DNA of 64,000 bases from Petrolisthes cinctipes (GCA_033782935.1 JAWQEG010001395.1:1857001-1921000); one strand, 5' to 3'. Numbered from the stretch's first letter, positions 47,590-58,672 are shown. The notes: generated from the letters alone by a model not told the origin. Translations and numbers: made by a program.

Positions 47590-48990
47590 GAAAGAGGGAA
47601 CACGTGCGTGTACATGGGTCGACGTACAGTGAGCTGGGTCCGTGCGGGGTTGAGGGAGTGGCGTAGTAGTGTGGGTGGATTGGGCGTGTTGATCGACTTG
47701 TTGTAGCGTAGTGTGTGAGGAACGTACGGCAGCGGCGTAGGAGTGACGTAGCGGCGCGGCCAGAGAAGCGTTCTGAGGGTTCCTGGGCTTGTGCGTTGCC
47801 TCGAGGGTATGGTAGTCGTCGTTCTTGTCTCGTTGCGTCGTGGTTACGCATGTTGCAGGCTAGGATGCGTGGCAGTGACTTTCTGGGCATGTTCTTGCCA
47901 CCGCCTTACTAGTTTCCCTGGTTGATACAGGGTGAATGGCGAGTGTCAGGGGACGCCCACCTTGGCGGCAATTACGTGTGAAGTTGCCGAAGCATTGGTG
48001 GTAGAAACACAGTTCCATGAGTGTAATGTTGTTATTGTGTTGATGGGGTAAAGGATTGAAATGTGGAGGTTGTGTTGTGTTGTGTGAGGTAGTGTATTGT
48101 GGCGACGGTGGGAGAATGCATGGGGTTGGGGTGAAATGTTGGTGAAAATACGGGTGGTTGTGCTGGGGGTGATAGTGTTGCGTAGCTGGTTAGTGAGGCT
48201 GAGTGGAGACGTGTGTGTGAAGTTGATGATGTGGGATAGGTGTATGATGCTGGGGGAGGTTGGAAATGGGGTGAAATTGTTGAGATGGGGGTGATGTGTT
48301 GTGTATATGAGGTTGAATGGTCGTGGGGTGTGTGGAGGTGGATGTATGTGCTTGATGCTTAGGGTATGAGAGGTGTTGGAAGTGAGGAGGTGAAGTAGGT
48401 GGCGAGTGGGGTGTAGAGCGTGTTGAAGATTGTGGCGTAGTGGTGGTTGTGTTGACGTGGTAGTGTAGTTGTGGTGGGTCGGCCTCAGAATAAACATTCA
48501 TGATAGCATCCGCATGTTTCACGTATTAGTTTATGGGAAGATCAAGGTGGACCTGGGGGTGGAGTTGTACCGTCGCAGGGAACAGCATGGAGTGGCGCCT
48601 CTTGAGTAGCGCCTCTGAGAAGTCGTCTCCTGCCTTCTCATTCAGCTGCTGCATGTGCCGTAAGACCACGGAAGGGCGGTGGCCGTCCACTTGTATATCT
48701 TCTAAGGCCTTTAAGTACTCCTGGTTGGACATACCATGAGATAAAACGATCGCATCCTTCAAATCTTCGTAGGATGGGCGTCAAGTGATAGTGGTCGGGA
48801 TAGCATCGAATACGTCCTCTGGGAGTACCCGGAGGACGGCATTTAACTTTTGTTCGCTTGTGAAGTTTGCGGAGCACCACAGAGTTTCCCTGTGATGGAA
48901 CCAAGAGTGTACGTTAAGTGAGAAAGGTGGGACATAAGGTGATTGTGAGGTGGCGTTATGTAACGAGGAAGTAGTGGGTGTTGAAGTGGA
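47590..48990 (-). pseudogene. Gypsy element 4: Gag
   Basis: Minus strand, fragmented. The N-terminus is near 48970-48890 (VPPFSLNVHSWFHHRETLWCSANF). The capsid continues at 48762-48526 (KDAIVLSHGMSNQEYLKALEDIQ, PSVVLRHMQQLNEKAGDDFSEALLKRR), then AIMNVYSEA. A long Thr/Pro/His linker (48500-48050) follows, then a knuckle-like CFYHQCFGNFTRNC at about 48010-47970. There are frameshifts at about 48770 and near 47940. The sequence from 47940 to 47590 is the gag-protease junction. Confidence 0.75.
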
Positions 48991-49734
48991 AGAATGTTTT
49001 GGGAGTGAGGGACGGCAGAATTAAATGATAGGGGGACGATACTGTTTGTGAGGCTAAAGTGGTGTTCATGGTGTAATACAGTGGGAACTATAGGAAAGGT
49101 AGGGGTATGAGGGTGTAGTAATAATAATATAACAGTGGTGGTGAGTAGTATGGGTGGGTATGGGCGTAGGTGTGTGTGTGGGATACACGACTAAGTGGTG
49201 CAGGGATTTTTACAATAATACGTACAAAAGGGTAAGGAAGAAAATGGGAAGAAGTAGCACTTCGGAGAGGGGTCACTGAGGAAAAGTGGTGGAATTGGCA
49301 TAAACAGTACTTAAGTTAAAGATTGACGGGCGTCCTTAAGAATATGCGTTGATGTGGCGTAGGTGGCGTAGTTGATTGCAGCGTGGTAGGGCGTTGTCGG
49401 CGATGCACATGGTGTTGAGCACTTGTGTGGTGGAGGTGAGACGATCGGGCAGCGATGCACGTAGTGTTGTGATGCTGTGCACGTGGCTGGAGTGGAGCAC
49501 GTGGGCACGTAGAGGAGTGATGTCGGGCAGTGAAGCACGTAGTGTAACGTTGAGGGATGTGCACGTGGTTGGAGTGTAGCACGTGGAGAGACGAGTAACA
49601 GGCAACGATGCACGTAATGTTGAGGAGAAGGCGAATATATATATAATATATATATAATGTTTCCACAATTGGTTTGCTATTATAAACGATGTTCATGACA
49701 CTCAGGCCTGTGGCTGTCCATACTGGTAGTTATA
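48991..49734. repeat. GT-rich region with ~75-80 bp CACGTG minisatellite
   Basis: No gene. At about 49400-49620 about three diverged units share gatgcacgtagtgtt...gtgcacgtgg(c/t)tggagtg(g/t)agcacgtgg. Each unit has one or two palindromic CACGTG sites. 49090-49290 is irregular ATA/GTG sequence. Confidence 0.7.
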
Positions 49735-50018
49735 CACATTGATTGACTGATTTATTAATGCCATGAGGCATTTGGCGGCGCAACAGCTATGGTCATATAC
49801 CGCCCAACATAAAATAGTCATCTACATCATTAATAATATATTTACACAAACTAAACAGACTTCTCCACCCCGAAAGGGATAGGCAGCATGATTAAAAGAA
49901 CATATAAACTAAAAGGCACAATTATGCTAAAAGAACCTGACTAATTCAAGCAAGATATATACAAGATCAAAATTAAAATAACGTTGAACTATCTAAAAAA
50001 ACATAAATATCATAAAAT
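49735..50018 (-). other. 3' UTR of the I-like LINE
   Basis: Minus-strand tail of the LINE that follows, ending ggtatatgaccatagctgttgcgccgcc, then aatgcctcatggcattaataaatcagtcaatcaatg. Its last ~60 nt resemble the 3' end of SINE2. Confidence 0.75.
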
Positions 50019-51102
50019 TCACCACTTGTGGAGGAGGCCAGCCTCCTCCACATAGGAGAGGGTGTTCCCTCCCGCACTACAAGCCTCCTCCCCGAGTACT
50101 TGGGAGAGATTGTAAGAACCATCACCCACCCGATACCCGGAGAGGTGCCTACGATGAAGGTCCCCAAGGCTGGGACACTCGACAATAAGATGCCATACTG
50201 TCAGAGGGACCAGACAATCATCACAGTAGGGAGGGTGAGCCCTCTCCATTAAAAACCCATGAGTCAATAGTGTGTGGCCAATGCGGAGACGGACAAGAGC
50301 CGTCTCCCACCGGCGGGACAGGCCGCTGTAGCTCCACAAACCAAGGCGCTGGCAGATGCCGCAGAGATTGTTAGCCCCGATGGCATCCCATCTGTCCTGC
50401 CAGCAGGACATCTATGTAGGGTCGAAGATCCTCTGCAGGAACGGGATGACGCCCAGCAGGAGGTCGAGAACTGGAAACTGCAGCCTTAGCCAGGGCGTCA
50501 ACCCGCTCATTCCCATCGACACCAACATGAACCGGGACCCAACACAATGTAACTCTGCAGCCACGATAATCCAGGAGGACAAGCCACTCGAGAATGGCCA
50601 ACACCAGGGGATGGGAAGAGTTAAAACTGCCCAAGGCTTGCAAGGCACTGCAGGAATCGCTAAAAATAGTATAAGAAGGTTGAGGGAGAGTAAAAATCAC
50701 TTGGAGGGCATATAAAATGGCCGATAGCTCAGCAGTAAAAATTGACATGACAGAAGGGAGCCTGCCGCCACGACACAAGTCAGGAAAGACAACTCCAAAA
50801 CCAACTCCAGCATCAGACTTTGACCAATCAGTGTACACAGGGAGGGACTCCCTGTGAGTGAAGGCATGTTCTAAAAAGAGGGAACGAGCCACTGGAGGAG
50901 GAAGAGATTTCTTCTTGTCTGAAAAGCAGGTGCAGGGGAAAACTTCTGGAAGAAGCCATGGAGCCACCCTGGGGACCCTCACAGGACAAATCTGGAAGTC
51001 ATCAATGCCCATCACCTCCATAGCTTTCCTGATCCAGAAGCCAAAGGGCCAAGGTGTGTGAAGATGTGAAAGGTAGTACTGAGACTTTATATCAGATGAC
51101 AC
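50019..51102 (-). pseudogene. I-like LINE: RNase H and C-terminal domain
   Basis: 51102-50371: RNase H with VYTDWSKSDAGVGFG (Asp; the usual Gly is Trp), FTAELSAILYALQ (Glu), FSDSCSALQALGSF (Asp) and WVPVHVGVDGNERVDALAKAA (His, Asp). 50411-50019 overlaps in another frame with the C-terminal domain: RLRIGHTLLTHGFLM, PPYCDDCLVPLTVWHLIVECP. RNase H and this tail are typical of the I group. A frameshift lies between the two frames. Confidence 0.87.
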
Positions 51103-51760
51103 AGCGAAGCAGGGAAGGGAGTCAGGAAGTCGATGTAATCAATGCCAACAACTAACCATCAAGGACTGTCGACGGAGATCAAGAGGTGGCTCATCAGCGT
51201 CCACCAGGAGACTAGGGATTGGGAATGACCTGAAGGATCCGGTAGCCAGACGTACTCCAGCATGATGAACAGGGTCTAAAACTCTGAGACGGGCATCCGT
51301 GGCAGAGGAGTACACCTCACACCCATAGTCGAGTTTTGACCTAATAAGAACATGGTATAGGTGGAGGAGGGTGGCCCGATCAGCCCCCCAGGACATATGG
51401 CCCTGGACCCTCAACAGGTTCAGAGCCTTGAGGCAAGAGACCTTAAGTGAATGTAAGTGGGGAGCCCAAGTCAAACGTTTGTCAAAAAGGAGACCCAAAA
51501 AGCGAGTCTCCTCGACACCCCGTTCGAGGATGTATACCAGTCTGACATTCACCATCTTCTCAAATAATTTACAAAGACAGGAGGTCAAGGCAATTGGTCT
51601 GTAATTGAGGGCAAGACTAGAGTCCTTACCCGGCTTGGGGAAAGGAAGGATGGTAGCAACCCTCCACCCAGAAGGAAAGACACCCTCCAGCCAGATTCTG
51701 TTATATAAAGCTAAAAGAAATGAGATCGCCTCCTCACCCAAGTGTCGTAACATTGCATAT
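51103..51760 (-). pseudogene. I-like LINE: RT with its palm deleted
   Basis: Finger motifs (SGWRVATILPFPKPGKDSSL, NYRPIALTSCLCKLFEKMVNVRLVYILE) run directly into thumb motifs (ETRFLGLLFDKRLTW, HVLIRSKLDYGCEVY) within one unbroken frame. Motifs A, B and C, including the catalytic YADD, are missing. This is an internal in-frame deletion of roughly 200-250 residues. The copy cannot reverse-transcribe. Confidence 0.85.
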
Positions 51761-52944
51761 GGGATGTTGTCTGGCCCAGGAGAAGTGTCGCCGCAGAGAG
51801 AGAGAGAGCTGAATGCATGTCTCTCAGGGTGAATATATGGTTATAACTTTCATTCTCGTTCCCTGAGAAATCCAGGACAGTGCGCTCCTTGGCTCTTAAC
51901 TCATGCCTAACAGCCAGAGGTCGAGAGTCACGGCTGGAGACTCTTGCAAAAGCCACTGCCATGGTATTGGCCACTGTCAAACCATCCATGATCTTAATTA
52001 CATTGACCTTAAGTACAGGTGGAGAACTAGGAGAAAACTTCCCCTCCATCTTACAGACTCTCCTGAATACTTGGGTGAATGGAGTTTTAATATTAATTGA
52101 AGACACATAGGCCGAGTCCTTGCCCGTCGGAAGTCCTCTAAAAGAGTTGGGTCCCCACAGTTGCGACGAAGGCGAGAGAAAGCAGCGCGCTTCTTCCGCA
52201 CAGCAGTGGAGCAGACTGGTGACCACCAAGGGACAGGACGTTTAGGAAAGTAGCCAGAAGTTTTCGGGATAGAGTTGAGAGCAGCAGAGTGGAGCATATC
52301 AGTGAAATATGTTACTGCCTCGTCAGAGTTGCCAAAATCGGCTACAGAAGAGACCGAAGAAGTTAGCTCTCTAAAAAACTGCCAGTCAGCCTTCTCTAAT
52401 TTCCACCTAGGAAGACGAGACTGTGGTTCACACCTGTTACCTTCTAAAAGTATAGGGAAATGGTCACTGCCATATAAATCAGGGAACAGTCTCCAAGTAA
52501 AATCCAACAGAGCAATGGGTGAGCAAAGGGAAATGTCAATGGCGGTCATACTCAATAAAAGAAGCCAATAAAACACCACTGAGGTTGACCGAACTGTCAC
52601 CCCACAGAGGATGACGACCATTAAAATGACCCAATAAAATAAAGGGAGAAGGAAGGTCCCGTACAAGACGGTTGAGATCACCCCTCTCAACTGTAACACT
52701 GGGAGGAAGGTATAGACTGCACACAGTGTACGGGCGGTCCATAAATACCTTAACTGCAACAGCCTGGAGTGGAGTGTCAAGCTCCAGGCCCGTGCATGGA
52801 ATATCTTGGCGAACTAGGATGGCAGAGCCACCATGGTGACCCCGCCCTTCAAATTAATTGGAATAAAATGCAGAGTATGCTGGAGGACTGGCAGGAATGT
52901 AGTCCCCAAGCATTGTCTCTTGGAGAGAAACACATGCAGGAGAG
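51761..52944 (-). pseudogene. I-like LINE: APE endonuclease and linker
   Basis: Minus strand, several frames. About 52940-52800: GHHGGSAILVRQDIPC. 52742-52536: YTVCSLYLPPS, FILLGHFNGRHPLWG, where the conserved GDFN is GHFN. 52570-52400: SPIALLDFTWRLFPDLYGSDHFPILLEG with the terminal SDH intact. 52400-52000 has the linker (KKRAAFSRLRRN). The 5' end is missing: sequence before 52944 switches to a SINE1 tail. Confidence 0.8.
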
Positions 52945-52946
52945 AA

Positions 52947-53027
52947 GCTAGAGGGAAGATGTGTTGATGTAACAAGACTAACTGCTTTAATGACCAACAC
53001 TATGAGTCGAGAGGCATAAAGCCCTAA
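52947..53027 (+). mobile_element. SINE1 3' part
   Basis: gggaagatgtgttgatgtaacaagac...caacactatgagtcgagaggcataaagccctaaat matches the 3' portion of the SINE1 copy at 63697-63945. The tRNA head and core are absent. It abuts the truncated 5' end of the I-like LINE. Confidence 0.85.
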
Positions 53028-53343
53028 ATGTTCACAGTGCTCATTTTGCCTCCAGCTCTAACCAGACCAGCTAGGCCGTTTCCTGACCAGCCGCCTGCTC
53101 CGCTACTGCTATGCCCGCTCCCCACTACAGCAACTCACCTGCAGCACGGCTCCACCTGCCAGCTCTACCTCGTGTGTGCTCACCCACTACCACGTGCCCC
53201 TTCTCTATCCTTACTGGTTTGGTTCTGGAGTATTCATTGCTTGTACTACACTACTAATCCACACACCATGTCTACCAATAAACTAGTGTACCGTGTAACC
53301 TGTGAGTTTGAGCACCCCATGCAACTAGTAACGGCACTTCATG
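53028..53343. other. No gene assigned
   Basis: About 315 bp, GC-moderate, with a 109-codon plus-strand frame whose Pro/Leu-rich composition shows no domain. It separates the SINE tail from the Gypsy integrase. Whether it belongs to Gypsy element 3 cannot be told. Confidence 0.5.
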
Positions 53344-53735
53344 TTACACCTGTTTAAATACCTGGCTGGTAAAGTTAGTCCCATGATCTGTCTGTATTTG
53401 TTTGGGAATCACTTTAGATGTAAACATATGCAACAAGGGTTTGATTATCACTTTAGCAGTGATACTCTTCAGAGGGAATGCCTCCGGATACCACGTTGTC
53501 GTATCCATCACTGTTAGTATATATTGGTGTCCCTTCTGGGTCTTGGGAAGGGGTACTACACAATCCAGGATGATTCGTTCAAAGGGTTCATCAAGCAGAA
53601 GGATGGAATACAAGGAGGCAGGAGGTATAGGTTGATTAATTCCACCAACCAGTTGGTAAACATGACAGGTCTTCAAGAAAATTTTCACATCTTTCTTACT
53701 TTTTGGCCAGAAAAGGTGACCAAAGAATTAATAAG
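53344..53735 (-). pseudogene. Gypsy element 3: integrase core
   Basis: The minus-strand frame reads the second half of the zinc finger (KTCHVYQLVGGINQPI, where the second Cys is Tyr). The core follows with FERIILDCVVPLPKTQ (catalytic Asp), TRYPEA-like WYPEAFPL and QIQTDHGTNF (second Asp). It ends soon after, before the catalytic Glu, at almost the same place as element 2. The upstream zinc-finger half lies beyond the Penelope-like insertion (54304-54476). Confidence 0.83.
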
Positions 53736-54303
53736 AGGACAGCCAAAGTCGTGACGAACAACATCTTGTAAGTTTATTCAAACGTTTCGACGCCTATTGA
53801 CTTGTGCTCGTCGGTAGTTTACCAGTTTACTTGCCCTGGCTGCCAAGCAGGGTATACTGGTAGCACCATGCGAGCTCTCAAAATCCGTATCGGCGAGCAT
53901 ATGGGTCAGTCAGGCAGAACGGGTCGCAGGCTACACTCTCCTCCTTTCTCTGCTGTGAGGGAACACTGTGAGTCCTGTGGTGTTTTACCAAATTCTTCCC
54001 ATTTTAAGGTATTAAGGCAGTGTCCTTCTGGTGATTTGAGAGTTACTGAGTCCCTGTTTATCAAACTAGAAAAGCCCCAGTTAAATAACACCCTTTCCTC
54101 ATATCCCCTTCGTTTTTAATTGATGTAAACTTATAATACTGTGATAATGTTTTTAATTCCTTTCGGTGTTTGTTTTTAGATCACTGATGATGACATAAGA
54201 TATGTCGAAACGTTTGAATAAACTTACAAGATGTTGGTCGTCACGACTTTGGCTGTCCTCTTCCTCATGAAGTTGAGGTTCCCTAGGAACTCCCCTGTAT
54301 CAC
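53736..54303 (+). mobile_element. Penelope-like element insertion, 13 bp target duplication
   Basis: 568 bp bounded by perfect aagaattaataag copies at 53723-53735 and 54304-54316. It interrupts the Gypsy integrase zinc finger. The first ~55 bp (to about 53791) are an inverted copy of sequence near its 3' end (54207-54255). The plus strand encodes the C-terminal GIY-YIG endonuclease (53812-54119: VYQFTCPGCQAGYTGSTMRALKIRIGEH). The reverse transcriptase is absent, so this is a 5'-truncated copy with the inverted terminal piece that Penelope-like elements often carry. It is younger than the Gypsy. Confidence 0.88.
54184..54226 (+). ncRNA. Hammerhead ribozyme-like motif
   Basis: CTGATGA (54184-54190), then a perfect 6 bp stem (gacata/tatgtc, 54192-54206, loop aga), then GAAA (54207-54210) and a short gttt/aaac hairpin (54212-54223). 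This is the order of a hammerhead core, as reported for Penelope-like elements. Stem III as drawn has a C-U mismatch next to the core, so cleavage activity is not assured. The inverted 5' copy keeps only the GAAAC side. Confidence 0.6.
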
Positions 54304-54476
54304 AAGAATTAATAAGTTTTACGGAACCCAAGATGTCCACTGTAACCGTCATGAGCTGGCTTTAATACATCTGAGTGTAATGAACTAGGTAACACAATCT
54401 GATGGATTTCTGACCAAGAATAGTTGGCTGATAGAGTTGGAGGCCGGTATGCACTCATGAGTACACCTTGATCATA
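54304..54476 (-). pseudogene. Gypsy element 3: integrase zinc-finger N-half
   Basis: Minus strand reads IHQIVLPSSLHSDVLKPAHDGYSGHLGFRKTY (written here only to show H-x-H spacing: HDGYSGHLG), the first two His of the integrase HHCC finger. The Penelope-like insertion follows at once. The protease frame ends just upstream at 54477, so protease and integrase are neighbours here too. Confidence 0.75.
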
Positions 54477-55166
54477 CTAGAAGGCAGGTAGGATGTCTAC
54501 ATCCTTTTTGTTTGCAGCAGCATGTCGCCCTGCAGCTAAAGAAAGGTCAGTTTCCTGTGCCTGTATCAAATCTACTTTAGAGATAATATCAAAAGGAGGC
54601 ATGGAAAGTGACGGAGACTGACATTGCTTCTGAGAGGCTTGTTGGACCTGAAAACGAGTCAACACGTAGGAGGGAAAAACATCAGAAGGTTCAGAAGGGA
54701 ATACAGGTAAAGACTTTTCTACAGTTAGAACATTAGGTACCACAAGTATACCTGCTATGTCATTACCAAGCAATAAATGAATTCCTTCAACAGAGAGGTT
54801 TCCTTCCTGTACTGCCACTTTGACACACGAGGCGACAAGGGAACATTTAAGATAAATATGGGCCACGGGGTATGAAGTCTGAGAGGTGAGACTGGAAAAT
54901 AGTATACAGTATACCTTATCTCCAGTAAAGTTATCTTCTAGATGGGGAAGAACATTACTTAGCAGTATGGACTGAGAAGCCACCGTGTCTCGTAAGACCT
55001 TAATAGGATAGGTCTGACCCTCCTTTGTCAAAGCCACTTCACCATCAAAAATAAAGTCATCAAACAACTGTTTTGACTGGACAACACTACTATTAGAAGC
55101 TACAGGATTTGATAAGGTAGAGGAACCTGATGCAGTAGAGATGAAACTTTTCCTACTACTTGTACA
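54477..55166 (-). pseudogene. Gypsy element 3: protease
   Basis: The minus-strand frame includes GEVALTKEGQTYPIKVLRDTVASQSILL, where the active site reads DTV instead of DTG, then GIHLLLGNDIAG. The structure parallels element 2 ([16 protein letters not shown]). A loss of the catalytic Gly indicates decay. The N-terminal side is cut by a 206 bp MITE (55167-55372). Confidence 0.8.
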
Positions 55167-55372
55167 GTTGAGCAAGTAGAAAGTGCAAGAAATATTTGGC
55201 TGTATATGGCAACACCTCCACCTCTACTCAAAGTTCAGCCAATCACGTTCCACCTTACATTGACTATGGGTCCCCAGTTATTCATTCATAAATATACTAA
55301 GGCTTACTACAAAGAACTGCCAGATGTTGCCATATACAGCCAAATTTTACTTGCACTTTCTACTTGCTCAGC
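55167..55372. mobile_element. 206 bp MITE inserted in the Gypsy gag-protease junction
   Basis: Inverted ends of about 45 bp (gcaagtagaaagtgcaag...tttggctgtatatggcaaca and complement). TGTACA flanks both sides (55161-55166 and 55373-55378). Removing the element and one TGTACA leaves the Gypsy frame continuous, which shows the insertion came after the retroelement. TGTACA could be a 6 bp duplication, or a TA duplication within a palindromic target. Confidence 0.85.
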
Positions 55373-55378
55373 TGTACA

Positions 55379-56460
55379 TTTAGGGTGTTTACAAAATGCA
55401 ATAGTATAGCCTGGTTTCCTACAGTATGCACATGTTAATTGGCTAGTAGTGAACCCGCTACCCCTCGGCTTATCCTTAGAATCTTTGTACTTGAAATCGT
55501 CAGAGGAAGTTTTTACAGAGAGAGTGAGGTCTCCCTCACGCCTCGACCAGATCTGGAGCCTCAAAGCCTGAGCATCTGCTAGCTCCGCCACCCTCAATAG
55601 TTCCATCTCGCCCCTCTCCTCTATGTATTTCACAATAGGGAAGGGCGATTTTTCTTTTAAATTCATCAAGGACAATGAGATTAATAAGTTCTAAATAGGT
55701 GGTGACTGAGAGAGTATTTAGCCATTTGTTTAAACATTTAAGCATATCACTGGCAAATTCCACATATGTTTGATGCTTATTTTTGACCAGTTTTCTGAAT
55801 TTATCTCTGTAAGTCTCTGGGGTTACCACATGGACATACAGAATCTGTTGCATGACAAACTCATAGTCATCGGGTCTATCTAGGTAAATGTAAGTATGAA
55901 ATTATTTACTTGTTTGCTTAGGGGCAATCAGCGACATCCAGTCCTCCTTAGGCCACTCGTTTTTAGTTGCTAATCGTTCGAAAAGGCTAAAATAATGAAC
56001 CCTCAATATAACCTTCATCAAAAGCAGGTATCATTACAGTTACCCTAGACATGTTAATTAAAGGATAGTTCCTTTTCCTCCACTCTGCTTCCTTCTCTAC
56101 CTTGTTCTCTACCCACTGCCAACTTTTCCCTTTCGAGTTCTAGTTTTTCTCTTTCAAGTTAAATGTTCTCCCATTCGAGCTGGTATTGCATCTCTACCCG
56201 GAGCTTTTCAACTTCTACCGGGGTAACCTGAGAAATTTCAGGTTTGTTATTACTCTTACCACCCGGTGTTTTAGCAGACTGAGTTGGAGGGATAGTGACA
56301 AGGTTAAAAGGGACTTATTCCTCATCTTCAGTGTCGGGTAGAGCAGGGGTGTCCATAATTCCCTGCTTAACTAAATATTTTACAACAAAATCCTTAATTA
56401 CCGACTTAGTGAGTTTACTTGGGTGATCAGGTAAAGGGTTCTGACAATTTTAATCCACTC
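55379..56460 (-). pseudogene. Gypsy element 3: Gag
   Basis: Minus strand. About 56450-56030: N-terminal segment and coiled coil (NKPEISQVTPVEVEKLRVEMQ, LEREKLELEREKLAV) with in-frame stops. 55990-55850: LATKNEWPKEDWMSLIA. 55853-55650: SCAN-like capsid (TPETYRDKFRKLVKN, HQTYVEFASDMLKCLNKWL). 55620-55400: ELADAQ... and a knuckle, CAYCRKPGYTIAFC, with Tyr in place of His. Several frameshifts and stops. Same architecture as elements 1 and 2. Confidence 0.8.
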
Positions 56461-56594
56461 TTTCTTCCAAAAGATATTTATGTATTCAGGGGAGCTTTTT
56501 TTTTTTTTTTTTTTTTAATTCATTGAGCAATGGCATCAATCAATAGGCAGACAACAATACATAAGAGTAGGCGGGACCCATGAAAATCCAATAA

Positions 56595-56632
<38 letters not shown>

Positions 56633-56884
56633 CACGAAAACATAACAGAATGAAGCACAAGAATACAGACTAATATTTACATTATGACCAACTTAAATCC
56701 ACCAAAACGAGGGTGGCGTACCAGAAGTTCCTCCAGAACCTGATGGTTCAGTCAGGGGAGGGGTTAGCAAGGAAAGATTCTACACCATAGCCCTTACCTT
56801 TCATGATTAAAAATATACCAAATGGATAACCATGATTAAATATGACAATAAATGAAGAGAGTTAGTTTGGCATGTAAGCGGCGG
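56461..56884 (-). other. Poly(A)-ended fragment and (CA)n; no gene
   Basis: A 21 nt T run at 56497-56517 would be a poly(A) tail on the minus strand. The ~60 nt next to it (attgagcaatggcatcaatcaataggcag) may be the 3' end of a retroposed element. A CA tract follows (56597-56630). The remainder to 56884 is unassigned. Confidence 0.45.
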
Positions 56885-57893
56885 CTTGATTGAAACACGA
56901 CCCGATGTCTATGTTTACCATTACCATATGCTCTCAAGGTGTTAATCAATACGTTTAGTAGGGCGATACACTGTATAAATGAACCGTATATAAAATGTTT
57001 GGGAAGGACAATTCCAAACGATAAGCATCTATTCTTTCACACAAAAATAAGGATTCTTGTACACTCGCGCACCACAATCTCTAGCCCACCTGAGTTTGGG
57101 GCGGCGATATGGCTCGGATCCTTTCTGGACGACAGCCCACTGAAACTATCACAAGGTCAGACCCGCACCAACAGAAATGCTTCAAAAGATTGAAAAGGTG
57201 TCTGACTCACTGTGTCATGTAAACCTTATATACAACTCTTTCTGTGGTTATACTATACAATAGTATTTTGGCTGCAAAAATTATTATATTTCTTTACTGC
57301 ATTTTAATTCCTCAGATATTTGCATGAAAGAGGGACACAAAAGAATATACCAATAAGCTTTCAAGAACTACAATTAAAACGAAGCACTTCCATACCACCC
57401 AGTGAACACATAGGTATTCAGTGTGTGTGTGTGTTTGTGTGTGTGTGTAGCCTACTGTAACATCAAGATTCTTCCTCAGAAATTGTTTTCTTAACGTGAT
57501 TAATCTTATGTATTTTGTATAATTATCTACAACGATTTTTTTTTTTTTTTTTTTTAAGTATCCATGCTTTGGCTGATTAACATTAACAAAATTAAGGTGA
57601 GATTAACATGAAAATGAACATGAAGAATATTGCGTGTGTGACCCCGAAACACCAGCAGTGTGTCTCCTCTCCGTATGAAAAGATGGAATTATTGTAAGAT
57701 AATATTGAGAACGTATAAAATGTCACTTGATTAATGTGTAACAAATTGTTGTTTGTTATAGCCCTATACTGTATATGTTTTAAATTGTGTTTGGTCATTC
57801 TTATATTATTGGTCACTATGTTGCGTTGGAACCATTATTATTTTTAGCCACTGTGCTTAGACGGCCACACAGGTGAACAGATATTGTCTGATG

Positions 57894-57952
<59 letters not shown>

Positions 57953-58520
57953 ATAGACACACGCTCGCGTGCGCCAAATAAACCTCTGAGTTCACTTGCT
58001 GATTTAAAGTGTGTTGTTTAGTTGGTGATTTCATGAATCCTCTGGCAATATTCTTTCGTGTGCTAGTTCATTATAAATTATGGGGATAGTATATTGCAAT
58101 AATTATATACATAAATGTCATTCATACAGCCAAAATATGATTGCGTAGCCTTAAAAAACAATTAATTATACATGGCAAACAGGGAGTCAAGCTTGTATCG
58201 GTTAAAAATGTATGTTCGTGCTTGTGTGGTATCTTAATCGTTGGAGTGGGCTGTCGTCCAGAAAGGATACGAGCCATATCTCAGGCCCAATCTCAGGTGG
58301 GCTAGAGACTGTGGTGCGCGGGTGTACAGTGCATGAGGTAGAGAATATACCGTAATACTCTACATGTTAATGATCAACGCCTATGAATACCCATTCCTTC
58401 AGAGAGATAATGACTAAACGTACCAATATTAACACTAGTAATGACAGTTCTAGAGGATGAACGCATGTAAACAAATCACACGTCGTTCAAAGAAAGCGTC
58501 CTTGAGTGTAGCCGTAACAC
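56885..58520. mobile_element. Foldback element in the Gypsy element 3 leader
   Basis: Left-arm sequence (about 57058-57135, accacaatctctagcccacctgag...ctttctggacgacagcccactg) returns as the reverse complement at 58247-58335. Outer parts also match (gtgttaat..tacgtttagt). The centre contains GT (57420-57450), T (57538-57556) and CT (57895-57948) tracts and no gene. Exact ends were not resolved. Confidence 0.7.
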
Positions 58521-58672
58521 TTAACACTTAATTAAATAAGTAAAGGACACTTTGAGTGTGCCTTATCATCTACCAGGTTTGTACACTGCACAACATACAT
58601 CTATATCATTTGAAACACAGAGTGGGGAAGGGAGGTTTGCTTACAACTTATTAGGTAGTTTAAAACCGTAGC

